NCBI GenBank assembly: GCA_022606425.2
Contig: JAHDVF020001471.1
Location: 453,119-517,118, forward strand
Direction of reading: 5' to 3'
Source of the DNA: Lepidostoma basale
Lineage: Eukaryota > Arthropoda > Insecta > Trichoptera > Lepidostomatidae
DNA length: 64,000 bases
A model generated the notes under the pieces. That model did not search any database, had not been told where the DNA came from, and saw only the letters and a program-made list of their open reading frames with translations. Of the stretch, positions 47,841 to 58,456 are shown in pieces. Made by a program: the position numbers and the translations under genes. Every line of letters starts with the position of its first letter. Position 1 is the stretch's first letter.

Positions 47841-48072
47841 AAGTCGGAAAAATCGACGAGCGTGCATGTTACGAGAATATATTTGTATTCGTGAAAGTAT
47901 GATCAGAAGACAAATACTCTTAACTTTCGAGAGTATCTTGTATTCCTAATGCCGAACCATCTCTCATGCGTTCCTGGTATTATATATTTATTATATTTTA
48001 CCTGTTCTCAATAGATGTCTTAAACTATTATATAATAATTGTTTGTAATATCTTTTGAGAAAATAAAATGAT
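47841..48072 (+). pseudogene. LINE B scrap joined to a LINE A 3' end
   Basis: 47841-47880 (GTCGGAAAAATCGACGAGCG...) is LINE B sequence. From 47887 the LINE A 3' end follows, with RRQILLTFESILYS-like codons, a UTR with TCATGCGTTCCTGGTATTA, and AATAAAATGATTTCTT at the end. The junction suggests LINE A inserted into LINE B, as at 52661. Confidence 0.75.
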
Positions 48073-48225
48073 TTCTTATTTTTTTATTTTTTCTTATTTT
48101 TAAAAAAAAAGACTAATACCAAGGATTTAAATCAATGATATTAGAATTTATTATTACAATCTTCAATGTGAGCTTCTTTCTTTGATTTTATTTGAATCTT
48201 TGATTTTATTTGAATAATAATAATT

Positions 48226-48285
48226 AGGCTAATTTGTATAGCGCCGTTTTCGTGAATAGGGCACTTTAAGGGCGCTTTGACAATG
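48226..48285 (-). pseudogene. CR1-like LINE 3' tail scrap
   Basis: The reverse complement contains CGAAAACGGCGCTATACAAA, then TTAGCC and an ATT tail, matching the end of the 29148-29520 copy. Confidence 0.6.
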
Positions 48286-48289
48286 TTTT

Positions 48290-48720
48290 TAGTCACGATG
48301 TATGAATGTAGAGGAAGCTCGAGAGGTAAAAGTTTTCAACTAGCAATAATCGCACCTCGGATAAACCTCATTGGTTACGATATCGCCACTGCGCAAAGTT
48401 CTTTTATATAATGTTCCTCAAATGTTCATGTATTATATATTATGCTTATTTATTTATTCAATAAAGTACAGCGGAGCATAGAAGTGAGATTGAGTAGATT
48501 AAATGTGGTCTGGCACCCCCTTGTTGTTGCCGTATTTAAATGTAAGTCCCGGATGGACCGGGGACAGGCCCAGGGAGTGTACGAGCGAGGCTGATAAAAG
48601 GGCGCCGCTACGCCCTATAACAGCCTCGGGTATGTGGCGGGAACTTCTATGTTCCTTTAAAAAAAAAAAGCTCGAGAGGTATGTCAGTACAGAGCTGCAT
48701 GGTGATGGTTAGTGAGTTAG
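48290..48720 (+). pseudogene. LINE B scraps around an unrecognised coding fragment
   Basis: 48293-48335 (CACGATGTATGAATGTAGAGG...) and 48668-48720 (CTCGAGAGGTATGTCAG...) are LINE B pieces. They share the overlap GCTCGAGAGGTA, so they look like one copy split by an insertion of about 340 bp. Within the insert, 48536-48650 encodes PGWTGDRPRECTSEADKRA and PLRPITASG, the sister of 24297-24405. Confidence 0.55.
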
Positions 48721-49350
48721 TTATTTATTTTTATAATCTCTGGCTTGCTAGTGTTAAGAAACACCTGCGTACAGCGTATCCAGAGTTGTCATTCACATTA
48801 CCCTACTTACAATTAAAATTGTAAATAGCACTGTTGTTTAATCACGTACTGTACCACAGGCATGTAATTGTTTAATAGTTGCATTTATTATTAAGCTTTG
48901 TATCATAATTGAGTGCGCCTGACATCCAAGAACAGTGAATAATGAATAGGTAGTGCCGTCCGCGGCGCATCCACGGCTAGGCCGCAATGATCCGCGTGCG
49001 ATGGGTTGTTTGTTCCCGTAAACGATCGCGTGCACAACCCAAATAGCGCTGCATAATTAACATCTTCCAACTGGCATTTAGCGTTTGTGCTCAACTCACT
49101 TTGCAGGTCGTAAACCGTTGCACGTTCTTTTAATTGTTTCTTGCAAAACGGATTCGCGGACTATCGCGGATCTATCATAATATATTTAGCCTCGACTTTT
49201 TTTACGCGCTGGTTCGAGAACTACTTTAATTATTCAGGCAATTATCATATAATGAGTTTAATGTGTTTATTTTATAAGCATTACCAACAAAATACAATAT
49301 GGCAGCCTTATCACTCTTAAAATTAACTCTTAAGAATTGAATTGGGGATA
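48721..49350. other. Unassigned DNA
   Basis: No recognised repeat; short frames on the minus strand (48838-49094) are not convincing. Confidence 0.4.
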
Positions 49351-49700
49351 TTTCGAGAACTCGGCCGTGCTAGAGGGTGTTGGTCTTTTTGTCCCTGATT
49401 GTTTTACCTACCGGCCACCAGAACCAATCTGCCTCTGGTGACACCGGTGGGAAGAGCAATTAGTCTGCTGAACGCGGTCTCCTCGGAGATCGACGTCTTT
49501 CATATTAGTGAATTTACGTTCAGGGGACAAATACTCTTGACTTTAGAAAGTATCTTGTCTTCCTAATGTCGAACTCTCTCTAATGCGTTCCTGGTATTAT
49601 GTTGTATTTTTATAATATTTTTACCTGTACTCAATAAATGCCTTAAACATTTTGCTGTTTGTAATGTCTTTTAAGTTAATAAACTGATTTGATTTGAATT
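49351..49700 (+). pseudogene. LINE A 3' end, longest copy
   Basis: It reads ELGRARGCWSFCP, a stop, then ATRTNLPLVTPVGRAISLLN and AVSSEIDVFHIS. A UTR follows with polyadenylation-type AATAAACTGATTTGATTTGAA at the end. The upstream RT is missing. Confidence 0.85.
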
Positions 49701-49704
49701 TGCA

Positions 49705-49785
49705 AAATAATCCTACTCAAGTACGTCAGGAAACAACGGTGTGGCGGTCCATTATTCCTGGGACGGCTTGACTGTTAGTTACATA
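49705..49785 (+). pseudogene. LINE B terminal scrap
   Basis: TACGTCAGGAAACAACGGTG followed by TGGCGGTCCATTATTCCTGG and a TTAGTTACATAATT tail is the end of LINE B with a deletion at the SAYPFGET codons. It abuts the LINE A tail. Confidence 0.7.
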
Positions 49786-50339
49786 ATTCAAGCGTAATGA
49801 GGGAAATCTTGTGCACAACGCCGAGTGCAGTATTGGGTCTCAAAAGGCGCGGTTGGGTTATTAGTAGTTCGGTGGTGCTAACTGCAGACTGGCGGAGGAG
49901 AGCGGAGTTAATTAGTAGCGGAATATGGGGGCGGGGGGCGAGGGGAGCAGTCCCGTGCTACACCATCTCAGAGTTAGTCTCAGAGGTAGTTATTCATTTA
50001 CCCGCACCCACTTCGCCTCGGGTGCTAGACTCATTACCAACCCATTTTTATAATCTATAAGTGTAAAATTACATACACTTAATCTTCGAGAAGTGTTAAT
50101 ATTTGCATGTTGCGAATTTTTAACGGCAACGCAAAAAAGGCTCGTAAATAAAATCGTGTAAATTTTTGTTACGACACGATCTATATTCATTAATCATATA
50201 CAATTCTTTAATATCTCTAATAAAACCAAGATTGGTTTAAATTGTTGCATTTTCCATATTCATTTATCACTGGGAGTCTTGGACTATACGAGCATTGAAG
50301 AGGTAAAAAAATTATAGTTGTAGCGCTGATGACAAAAGC
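49786..50339. other. Unassigned DNA
   Basis: An 87-codon frame (49797-50060) is not recognisable. Nothing else is seen. Confidence 0.4.
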
Positions 50340-50420
50340 TGCGCATACCCTGGACGGCGCAGAACGAACCAGTCTATCTTTGACCAGCTGGGCATCAGCG
50401 CATGATTCTAGCGGGTATGC
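50340..50420 (+). pseudogene. LINE D scrap
   Basis: CATACCCTGGACGGCGCAGA and ACCAGTCTATCTTTGACCAG match the IPWTARRTNxSILDQL codons of LINE D, with frame changes. Confidence 0.6.
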
Positions 50421-50439
50421 TCTCAGAGAATGTATTTTA

Positions 50440-50858
50440 ATTTAATACATTAGTATGAAACTAGAAAGACCCGGAGAATGGGGAGGGATTGAGACCAGAG
50501 CGGATACCTCAATAACGAAGGCTAAAGTACGGGTGGCAGAGATGAAGACGCTGAGGATGATAGCAAGAATGAATATTTGAGATAGAGTGAGGAACACGGC
50601 TATCCACGAGATCTGCAAGGTGGAGGTTGTTGTGAGATGGGGCAGACAACGCAGAAGATACTGGAATGCGCACGTGCAGATGATGGATCCCACCAGAATC
50701 CCACACGCTGTGGCGCATCAGATTCCTGCCGGCTGCCGTCCCCCCGGAAGACTGCCGAAGAGATGGAAAGATAGTTGGGAGTCAACCTCCCAAGAGAGGA
50801 CAGCCTGATTTCAGGAACAGACCAAAGGTCTATAACGAGGAGACGAAGAAGAAGAAGC
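50440..50858 (+). pseudogene. LINE C C-terminal region with GAA tail
   Basis: It reads ITKAKVRVAEMKTLRMIARM, then after one stop DRVRNTAIHEICKVEVVVRW, GRQRRRYWNAHVQMMDPTRI and PPGRLPKRWKDSWESTSQER. A GAAGAAGAAGAAG tail follows (50845-50858). The 61886-64000 satellite unit contains a fragment of this family. Confidence 0.9.
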
Positions 50859-51526
50859 CAATGGAGGTCAAACCGAGATGTAGCGCCGAGAAGAAGTCAG
50901 CTGACATTTATATAAAATAATTTTTGAAATTTTTAAATGTATTAATAATAAAATAAAAATACTACAAGATAAGTAATCAGTTATACATAAATTTACGCTG
51001 ATTTGATCATACGGCGTCGGATAAAATTTATTAATTTGGTAATTCGGAATTTAAATTGGCACGCGTTGAACCTCTTTAAACACGGGGCTGTTAGATTGAG
51101 AGATAATATAATGCGCCTCCTTGCGGGCTGACAAATTAAATTTGAACCGCGTGGAAACTGGCTTGTCCGCATTCTGAGTGCTGCCTGCAAGGAGCCGCGC
51201 CAGCCGAGCTGGTGCATGATGCAATAAACATGGGTAGCGAGCTGACGCGAGTCGCGCAGGTGTGAAACTAAATTAGAGTTACTATAAAAGCAATAATTGA
51301 ATTCCCCGTGTACGTATTTAACGATTCGCAGTGCATTTAACGAGCGGGTTTCAATTTAATCTAATAAGAGGGAGTGAAACACGCGAATCGTAAATTGTTT
51401 TATACAAAAATAACATATGAACGGTATACGAGTTGAAACATATTCAATTATAATAAGGAACACGCACACTTTACTTAGTTCTACTGTTAACGACAATAAA
51501 CAACTTTGATTGTTTTTACAACAAAT
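50859..51526. other. Unassigned DNA
   Basis: 50990-51360 is moderately GC-balanced; no gene is supported. Confidence 0.4.
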
Positions 51527-51734
51527 CGAACGTATAAAGAAAAACAAAACTACCCTAACGACGATGTTATCATCACTGTTCGATTGGAAACTTATTACAA
51601 ATCGAATATTAAAACTATACAAATGACAACGTCATCGTCACTGTTCGATTGGGAACTTATTACAATTCGAATATTAAAAGAAAAACAAAACTGCAAACTA
51701 ATGACGATGTCATCGACACTGTTCGATTGGGTAC
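51527..51734. repeat. Three-copy tandem repeat, 65-76 bp
   Basis: Units begin at 51527, 51603 and 51668, each with CACTGTTCGATTGG and TTATTACAA(A/T)TCGAATATT. Units differ by small indels. Confidence 0.85.
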
Positions 51735-52479
51735 AATCTATATTTCATTTGCAGCATTTCCATTATGCAACTTTGAGATACTTTTAATGTATATATTGTC
51801 TTTTAATTCTAAATACGATTATTTTATTAAAGATTGCCAAATCGTTGATAAAATGTACCACAGACTCACTCCCTCACACTCTGTCTAAAATTTATATGAT
51901 TATTTTATAAATCATGACTTCGATCTGTCGGATTTGGCATTTCTCGCTGGTGTAGCAAAAGCCGATATATCGGCTTTTGGCAACACAAGGGTTAAGTCTA
52001 CCAAGTTTTCAATATGCGATATTTATGACGTCCACGTCGTTTTCGACTAATAATTTTTTATGTAAAAAAAATACATTTTGAATTATCATACAACTAGACA
52101 GATCTTAAAATGTTTATGGAAATTTAAAGGTCATGCTGAAATAAATAGAACACTTACTGATCGCTTTGCGGTATGTCTGTGACGGGTATTTTTGGCTCTT
52201 AAATCAATCGAACATACCTATAACAAAAAAAAAATACAATCAGTTAAAACAATTTTAAATTAGTACATCAACAAAATATTTGGAATGAGAATTATAAATA
52301 CTATTTTATGCGCCATATTTTTATTTTGTAATAATATTTGATAAATAAAGTGGATAAAGGTGTTTAAAATTCTCCTTTTAATTTAAAAAATGAAATTCTA
52401 CAGTGTTAGCGTCTGAACCTTCAGTAAAATAAAATTATCCATAACGCAAAAAAAAAATTGTTCTTCCTATTCTTCCTAG
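51735..52479. other. Unassigned AT-rich DNA
   Basis: GCCGATATATCGGCTTTTGG at 51961-51980 forms a short palindrome and GGGTTAAG follows at 51990, resembling another TTAA-element end. No partner found. Confidence 0.4.
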
Positions 52480-52609
52480 AAGTTCATTGTAAATAATGAA
52501 AATATTTTTATTTAGTGAAGAAAAAATAAAAGCCTTTAAAATACATGTTTAGTTTTGTTCCACTTGTATTTTAGCTACGACCAGTTTTGCAGCCCGCTGC
52601 CATCTTAAC
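52480..52609 (-). repeat. Half foldback with ribozyme-like core
   Basis: The minus strand reads GATGGCAGCGGGCTGCAAAA, then CTGGTCGTAGC, i.e. stem II GCAG-CGGG-CTGC and an AAAAC in place of GAAAC. The left part AGAAGTTCATTGTAAATAAT recurs at 4475 and, altered, at 59493. Confidence 0.6.
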
Positions 52610-52660
52610 TAACTAACTAACTAACCATCACGCCGTCTCCCCGAAGGGGTAGGCAGAAAG

Positions 52661-52908
52661 AAATCAAACTGCTGAACATGATCGCTTCGGAGATCGATGT
52701 CTTTCATATTCGTGAAAGTACATTCAGAAGACAAATACTCTTGACTTTGGAGAGTATCTTGTATTCCTAATGTCGAACCATCTCTCATGCGTTCCTGGTA
52801 TTATATATTTATTATGTTTTACCTGTTCTCAATAGATGCCTTAAAATATAATATAAAAAATGTTTGTAATGTCTTTTGAGAAAATAAACTGATTTGATTT
52901 GAAAAAAA
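52661..52908 (+). mobile_element. LINE A 3' end inserted in LINE B
   Basis: It begins ATCAAACTGCTGAACATGAT and ends with AATAAACTGATTTGATTTG and an A run. It is opposite in orientation to its LINE B host. The flanks GCAGAAAGAA and TAATGGAGTGCC rejoin into the normal LINE B sequence. Confidence 0.85.
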
Positions 52909-53156
52909 AATAATGGAGTGCCACACTTTTCTTTCCTGACATATTTCTCTCGTTTCCTCAACATTCATACATCGTGTCATGCACGCGCGTCGATTTCTCT
53001 GACTCTTCTCAATGCCGACATTCAATAGTAGATTTATTTGATCGTGCCACGTTTTCCTCGGTCTTCCTCTATTTCTGATTCCATTTATATCGTTAAAATG
53101 TCATTTTTTACCATTCTTTCTTCATTCATTCTTTCCATATGTCCAAACCATCTTAA

Positions 53157-53933
53157 TCCTTAACGTACCGTGTTCAAAACAAAACGCTCGCTCCCATGTG
53201 GTCAATTCAGTTTACCGCTAACTTTATCTATAAATATCAAGCATATGACTCGATGAATCAAAATTTAATTTATGTCATCTTGTAGGGAATTTCATTAGGA
53301 ATAGATCGATATCTATAACATACATGGATTATTTGAAAAACATATCATTATTTTTTTTTTTCTGGAACCATGCGATTTCTTATATAGAATGCCGAGACAG
53401 CATATGAACAACTGACACCAAGTATGAACTTGTCTCGCCCCGCCGCGCCGTGGCGCTATAATTTTACGTATGATAAAGGCACCTAGGCAAAATGTATACT
53501 ACGTTCAAGACAACGAGTACATATTAATATTTGTCCCTTTTGGTAAAGTGTTAATATTTTCACACTTCTGATATTATTAAGTTGCGTGCTGCGGTTCCGT
53601 CCACAATCGGTATTATTACGTATGAGAAAAGGCCAAACATATAATTTATAATACGTTCAAAACAGCGAGTAAGTATTTGTCACTTTTGATAAAGTTGTAA
53701 ATATTAGCAAAACAAATTCTACCTTAACACGAATGAAGGTAAGGGCAGTCTTAAAAAAAAAATTTTTTGGGATGAAGGAAGTAATTTTTTGCTTTTTTTT
53801 TATTACGAAATATTGAGAACACTTCAATGGAGGATTACAATTTTTTTTTTATAATATTAGGGTCCGTAGGTTTTAAGAAAATCAACTTTAAATTGGCAGT
53901 GGAAACTCAATTGACCACATGGCAACGCGACGG
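53157..53933. mobile_element. TTAA element inserted in LINE B
   Basis: TTAA at 53153-53156 and 53934-53937 flanks 777 bp. Removing it and one TTAA restores the LINE B reading GSLRWFGH. Both ends carry an inverted block CCATGTGGTCAATTNAGTTT about 20-40 bp in. Inside, 53460-53562 is tandemly repeated at 53610-53703 (ACGTATGA, AAACGTTCAA-type blocks). It has no transposase. Confidence 0.82.
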
Positions 53934-54296
53934 TTAATGATCCTTTCATTATTATGTTCATAACACCATCATTCGCACCGCATTCACTTCTTATATTTTC
54001 ATTCGACACTCTATCATACACAGAGTATTCACACATTCGTCTAAGAGATCTAATTTCTACTGCATTTATTCTACTTTCATCCTTCTTTTGCCAGTTCCAT
54101 GCTTCGCTTCCATACATAAGGGTCGGTAGAAGAACACCATTGTGCACTGCCATTCTATCTTTTTTGGATAGGTTTTTGTTTGCGATGACAACTTTAAGTG
54201 CACCATTCACTTTGTTGCCTGCCCCAACCCTTCTTTCAATATCCCTCTCCACTCGCCCATCTCTTGTAAACATACTACAAAAATTGAACAATATTC

Positions 54297-54882
54297 AATT
54301 ATGAATCCACAAGTGTGATAACAAATATATCGAAGAAAAATATTTTCATTGTTTGAATACAGCATAAAAGATGAAAAGACAAAAATTTAATTACGTGTGG
54401 CAGTGTTACAGAGATTCACAGGGGCTTGTAACGCTTGCATTGTAAATTGGGGCAGGGTGAGACTGCGTTGTACTCGATACGGCGTGTAATACCTACTTAC
54501 TATCAGTAGAGATCAGGATTCCGATCACCGCCCGCGGCTTCTCCATTAAATTATGCTAATGCCAGCCTCGGGGGCGGGTGCTGTCAGCATATTTGTTAAA
54601 GAATTAATATTACTCATCGCCCGTCAACCGCTTATAATTATATTCAGACATCGTGTTATCGCAGTATTCGATACGATTGCCTAAACGGCTAACAACACCC
54701 CACTGGAATTATAATCAATTCGTTGTAAGCGATATCCGTTAGAATTTAATTAGAACAAATTAATATAGGTTCAAAATAAAGTGGATTATGCAGTATTTAA
54801 GTTTCTCCTCCAAAATTAACCATGTAATTTCAGTGTTATCGCTTTAACCTTCAATAAAGTAGGTATATATAAATATTTATAT
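54297..54882. other. Unassigned DNA
   Basis: No gene or named repeat; 54420-54640 is GC-balanced. Confidence 0.4.
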
Positions 54883-55352
54883 TTTATTGAATGGATTTCT
54901 GGTCCCAACCCTTATGTATGAAAGCGAAGCATAGAAAGATGAGAGCAGAATAAATGCGGTAGAGATGAGGTCCCTAAGACGTATGTGTGATAGAACGATG
55001 TGCGACAGAATCTCAAATGCTGATATTAGAAAGGAATGTAGAGCGAAAGAAGGTATTATGAACAAAATTATGAAAGGATCGCTGCGTTGGTTCGGACATA
55101 TGGAGCGCATGGGTGTTAAAAAAAGTATACGTTAACGATGTAAATGAAGTACGGAGCCGATGTAGACCGAGGAAAACATGGCATGACCAGTTTAATCAAA
55201 TTTTAAAGGTTGGTCATGTCAGAAGCCGGAAGAATCGATGTGCGTGTATGACTCGCTGTATGAATGTGGAGGAAACTAGAGAGGTATCTCAGGATAGAGT
55301 AGTGTGGCAGTCCATTCTTTCTGCCTACCCCTGCGGGGAAACGGCGTGATGG
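54883..55352 (+). pseudogene. LINE B C-terminal region, least interrupted copy
   Basis: It reads LMYESEA, stop, then DESRINAVEMRSLRRM, NADIRKECRAKEGIMNKIMK, GSLRWFGHMERMGV and, after a shift near 55120, RPRKTWHDQFNQILK, RKNRCACMTRCMNVEETREV and QSILSAYPCGETA with stop. It shows the full C-terminal order of the family. The RTE fragment at 55370 follows almost directly. Confidence 0.9.
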
Positions 55353-55369
55353 TTTATAAATATGGGTTC

Positions 55370-55690
55370 ATATATTAACAAAACAATGTTCGAGATCAGA
55401 ATAGTGGACAGAGTGAGAAACATCACTAGTAGAGTCATAATAAGAGTGTAGGACATCATCGGACGAGTGGCAGAGCTTGGCAGGCCATGTCGCTTGCCGC
55501 TCTGACGGTAGATGGAATAAACGTCTCCTTTGCTGGTGTCATAGAACTGTGACCCGATACCCAGGACTTCCCAACGTGTTGATGCGTGTTGTCCAGGATT
55601 GACAGACATGGAATCAAATGCGAGGAGGCCTACGTCCAGGAGCGGACAGAGCGGACAGGCTGATAATGATGATGATGATGAAATTAACAA
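55370..55690 (+). pseudogene. RTE-type LINE fragment
   Basis: It has MFEIRIVDRVRNITSRVIIR, DIIGRVAELG, then RVVQD and RRPTSRSGQSGQADND before a GATGATGATGATGATG run. It is the sister of 984-1277, again with an internal deletion or rearrangement. Confidence 0.8.
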
Positions 55691-56237
55691 AATTTCTCAC
55701 ATTAAACTAGGAGAAGGAGAAATTATGATTAGCATTTTATTGAGGGCATTTATGTTTAAAAAAAAAACATTATTTTGGTGAATGTTTGACAAGGCTTTCG
55801 TGTTCGTTATCCCGATATCCAAATGAATGCTGAAAAACTAAAGTTAAACACCATAATGAGACGTTAAATGAAAGCACGAAAACTTTCTTACAATCTGTTA
55901 AATTAAGAACCTTTTTTTATTATTAAAATGGAGTTCGGAACGCGTTTGTATTTTGAATAAACGAAAAACAGCTGTTAGATTCAATAGCGCTTCGTGGCCG
56001 ATAAGATAGTAATCTACAGAAACGTCGTAAATATTTCGTTCACTGTTCGTGTTTCAATGGCTGAAACTCGATTCTCGCGGGCCACGGGGCAGGGGTGAAT
56101 AATATTACACGACACGAGGGAACGGGCCCTTCAGGCGCCGAGGACGGACCCCACTCGTGCTTTGACAACTATCACTGTACAGTTTGTATGGACACATCAT
56201 ATTTATTTTGATATTTTTTTAAAATAATATACAAATA
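55691..56237. other. Unassigned DNA
   Basis: No recognised element or gene. Confidence 0.4.
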
Positions 56238-56979
56238 CGTAGGTTGCTACTTAAGTTTTGAGATATGGCAACACCCGTGTGAATGTCAAATCTGACATTG
56301 TCATCGTAAAGTTTGCCATTTTAATGGGTCTATAAGATTGTGACAGGCGACGAATCATGGATCTATGCATATGAACCCGAAACTAACCAACAATCGACTG
56401 TATGGGTCTTTCAAGACGTGCCAAATCCAACAAAAGTTGTTCGCGCACGAAGCACTTTGAAGCAAATGGTCGCCTGTTTTTTCGGAATAACTGGACATGT
56501 CGCCACCGTTCCATTAGAACAACGTAGAACGGTCAATTCTGAATGGTACACCACCATTTGTTTGCTGGAAGTGTTCGGAAAAATAAGGGAAACCAATTGC
56601 AGAAGACGAATCATTCTCCACCACGACAATGCAAGCTGTCACACATCAGCTCAAACAAGTGAATTTTTGAACATTCAAAACATCGAATTGATGGTTCATC
56701 TGCCGTACAGTCCTAATTTGGCACCCAATGATTTTTTCTTATTCCTGCATATCAAAAATAAATTGCGAGTTCAACGTCTTTCGAAGCCTGAAGAAGCGGT
56801 TGATAAGTTCAAATCACATGTTTTGGAGGTACCTCAATCCGACTGGAAAAAGTGCTTCGAAAATTTGTTCAAACGCATGCAAAAGTGTATTGATCTTCAA
56901 GGAGAATATTTTGAAAAACAATAAAGCCATTTTCGATTATAAATATTTGTCTATCTCAAAACTTAAGTAGCAACCTACG
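56238..56979 (+). mobile_element. mariner element with internal deletion
   Basis: The inverted ends (56238-56264 and 56953-56979) match over 27 bp and begin CGTAGGTTGCTACTTAAG. TA precedes the left end; the right flank is GA, so the duplication is mutated on that side. At 742 bp it is much shorter than the roughly 1.3 kb of a full mariner; the missing part is the 5' half of the transposase gene. Confidence 0.9.
56325..56924 (+). pseudogene. Mariner transposase, catalytic half only
   Basis: An open frame of about 200 codons ends at the TAA at 56922-56924 and lacks an ATG at its head (an upstream TAA is at 56322). It covers the mariner catalytic domain with D in TGDESWIY, D in HHDNASCH and D in YSPNLAPND. 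Exactly 34 residues separate the last two, the D34D signature. The N-terminal helix-turn-helix DNA-binding domain and the WVPHxL linker are missing through the internal deletion. No frameshift has accumulated in the remaining part, so the deletion is probably not old. It is non-functional as a transposase, but the ends could still be used by a related enzyme. Confidence 0.9.
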
Positions 56980-57969
56980 GAAAAAAAATTAAATAGTCTT
57001 AGTGTATTACGAACTCAATTAAAGAACGTGCTATTTTATAGAAAAGTATTTTACACAGGTAATTACCGACACGAAATCACTTTAAAAACGAGTCTAGAAC
57101 ATGAAATATTACATAGGTACACGCATTCCCAAACGACTTGGATATTAAGTAATAAGGCATTGCAATTATTTCCAGGTAATTAGTTGTTAAATCCTGCTAA
57201 TACATTAAACGAATTGCTCACGACACAGTCGCGCTCGCGCACGGTGCGTGTCCAATTATTATCATATAATATCACATAACACGATAAATTTCCAGCCTTT
57301 TAAGGAATGCAGAAACACTTGTGTGTACGAACGTCCGAGGGTGGCGATAATAACATACCGGTTGCAAGCATCACCTGCCCGTTTTTGAGCGCGCACTCTA
57401 CAAGGCAGCGCTCGAACCGGCCCTAGAACAAATTATGTCCATAGGAGAACTTGCATCCGCAGTTAAATTGAGCTAAGTGCGGGTAAATACAGACGTGCTG
57501 AATACTTAATGATATCTTGCGCCCATTTTTCAAAATATTAATCACCGGGGAACAAACGTTGCATATTAATGGCCACTCCTAGAGCAATCTGGACAAGACA
57601 CAGAGTTCTTCGCGGTTAATTGAGGCGCTGCGATGCACAGCCGAGCCGGGGGGAAATAAAACCGCACTTTCTGTTTTATGTTACGAGATAAAAACGTAAA
57701 GGTGAACATTTGTGGTTAACCTTTCCCTTACTGGAAAAAAATTCAGCGCGTAACAGTGTTGTGTATTCACTGCACATTCCAAAGGAGAGATTACATCTGA
57801 AAAATTGAATATTCGTGCGATGTTACTTTGATTAACAGTAAAAGTCTAAAATGATAATATTATTAAACTTATGACATACACATCGGTAGACACAAAAAAA
57901 ATCGGCAAACGTTTACGTGCACTGTGCCCAATATGTTTTTTTACATAATGATATAATTATAATATAGAG
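56980..57969. other. Unassigned DNA
   Basis: 57190-57700 is GC-balanced and repeat-poor. GTTAACCTTTCCCTTACTGG at 57715 resembles the ends of the TTAA elements near 36410 and 53157, without a mapped partner. Confidence 0.35.
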
Positions 57970-58456
57970 TGTTTTTTTTAGAGATTTGGTTTTTAAACTG
58001 GCAACATTCTTTCTACAGATTGTCAATTTGACAGTTGACAGTTGATTTGTAGTCAGTACGTTTTGCCATTTCACCCAGTTGTTCAATAAAGGTGTCGAAA
58101 ATTGGACTTCACGATTGCGCTTCATTCGAGCTAGCCGTACCCCATCCTTTATATAACAATGTTTTTTTAGAGGTATACAAATTCAAAATGAAAAAAAAAT
58201 ACATTAAAATAATGTAATGTCTATGATATTGGCTTTATTTAATAGATAATTTTATGCCATTATTGTTTAAATATGATTTCGGACATATGAGCGCCACGGC
58301 TAGCTCGAATGAAGCGCAATCGTGAAGTCCAATTTTCGACAACTTTATCGAGCAACTGGGTGAAATGGCAAAACGTACTAACTACAAATCAGCTGTCAAA
58401 TTGACAATCTGTAGAAACAATGTTGAAAGTTTAAAAACCAAACCTCTAAAAAAACC
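57970..58456. repeat. Long inverted repeat, arms about 165 bp
   Basis: 57970-58138 and 58296-58456 are inverted copies at high but imperfect identity with a 157-bp spacer. Each arm encodes, reading away from the centre, MKRNREVQFSTxL followed by NWVKWQNVLTTNQLS. Both outer ends carry a GTTTTTTTAGAG-like sequence, and a third such sequence lies in the spacer (58160-58175). It may be a long-TIR element or a head-to-head duplication of a coding remnant I cannot name. Confidence 0.8.

Larger units (their letters stand above)
52610..54296 (-). pseudogene. One LINE B copy split by two nested insertions
   Basis: Minus-strand order: 54296-53938 encodes FTRDGRVERDIERRVGAGNK, AVHNGVLLPTLMYGSEAWNW, INAVEIRSLRRMCEYSV and IIMKGSL. 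After the TTAA element, 53152-52909 continues WFGHM-like, GRPRKTWHDQIN, RNRRACMTRCMNVEET. After the LINE A insertion, 52660-52610 gives the terminal SAYPFGETA codons. Joining the three parts restores the order seen in the uninterrupted copy at 54883-55352. These are the RT-distal and C-terminal regions of a LINE; the RT itself is absent. Confidence 0.88.

Noticed and set aside
51990..51996. TTAA-type element ends at 28694, 34590, 43541, 51990 and 57716
   Set aside because: Each looks like a terminal CCC/TTAA end but I could not find the matching opposite end, so they are mentioned only in the surrounding entries.
53857..54291. A complete 144-codon protein
   Set aside because: It is LINE B sequence that runs into the TTAA element by chance; the last 27 or so codons are element DNA.
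56728..56970. Second frame inside the mariner as a separate gene
   Set aside because: It overlaps the D34D transposase frame in another phase.
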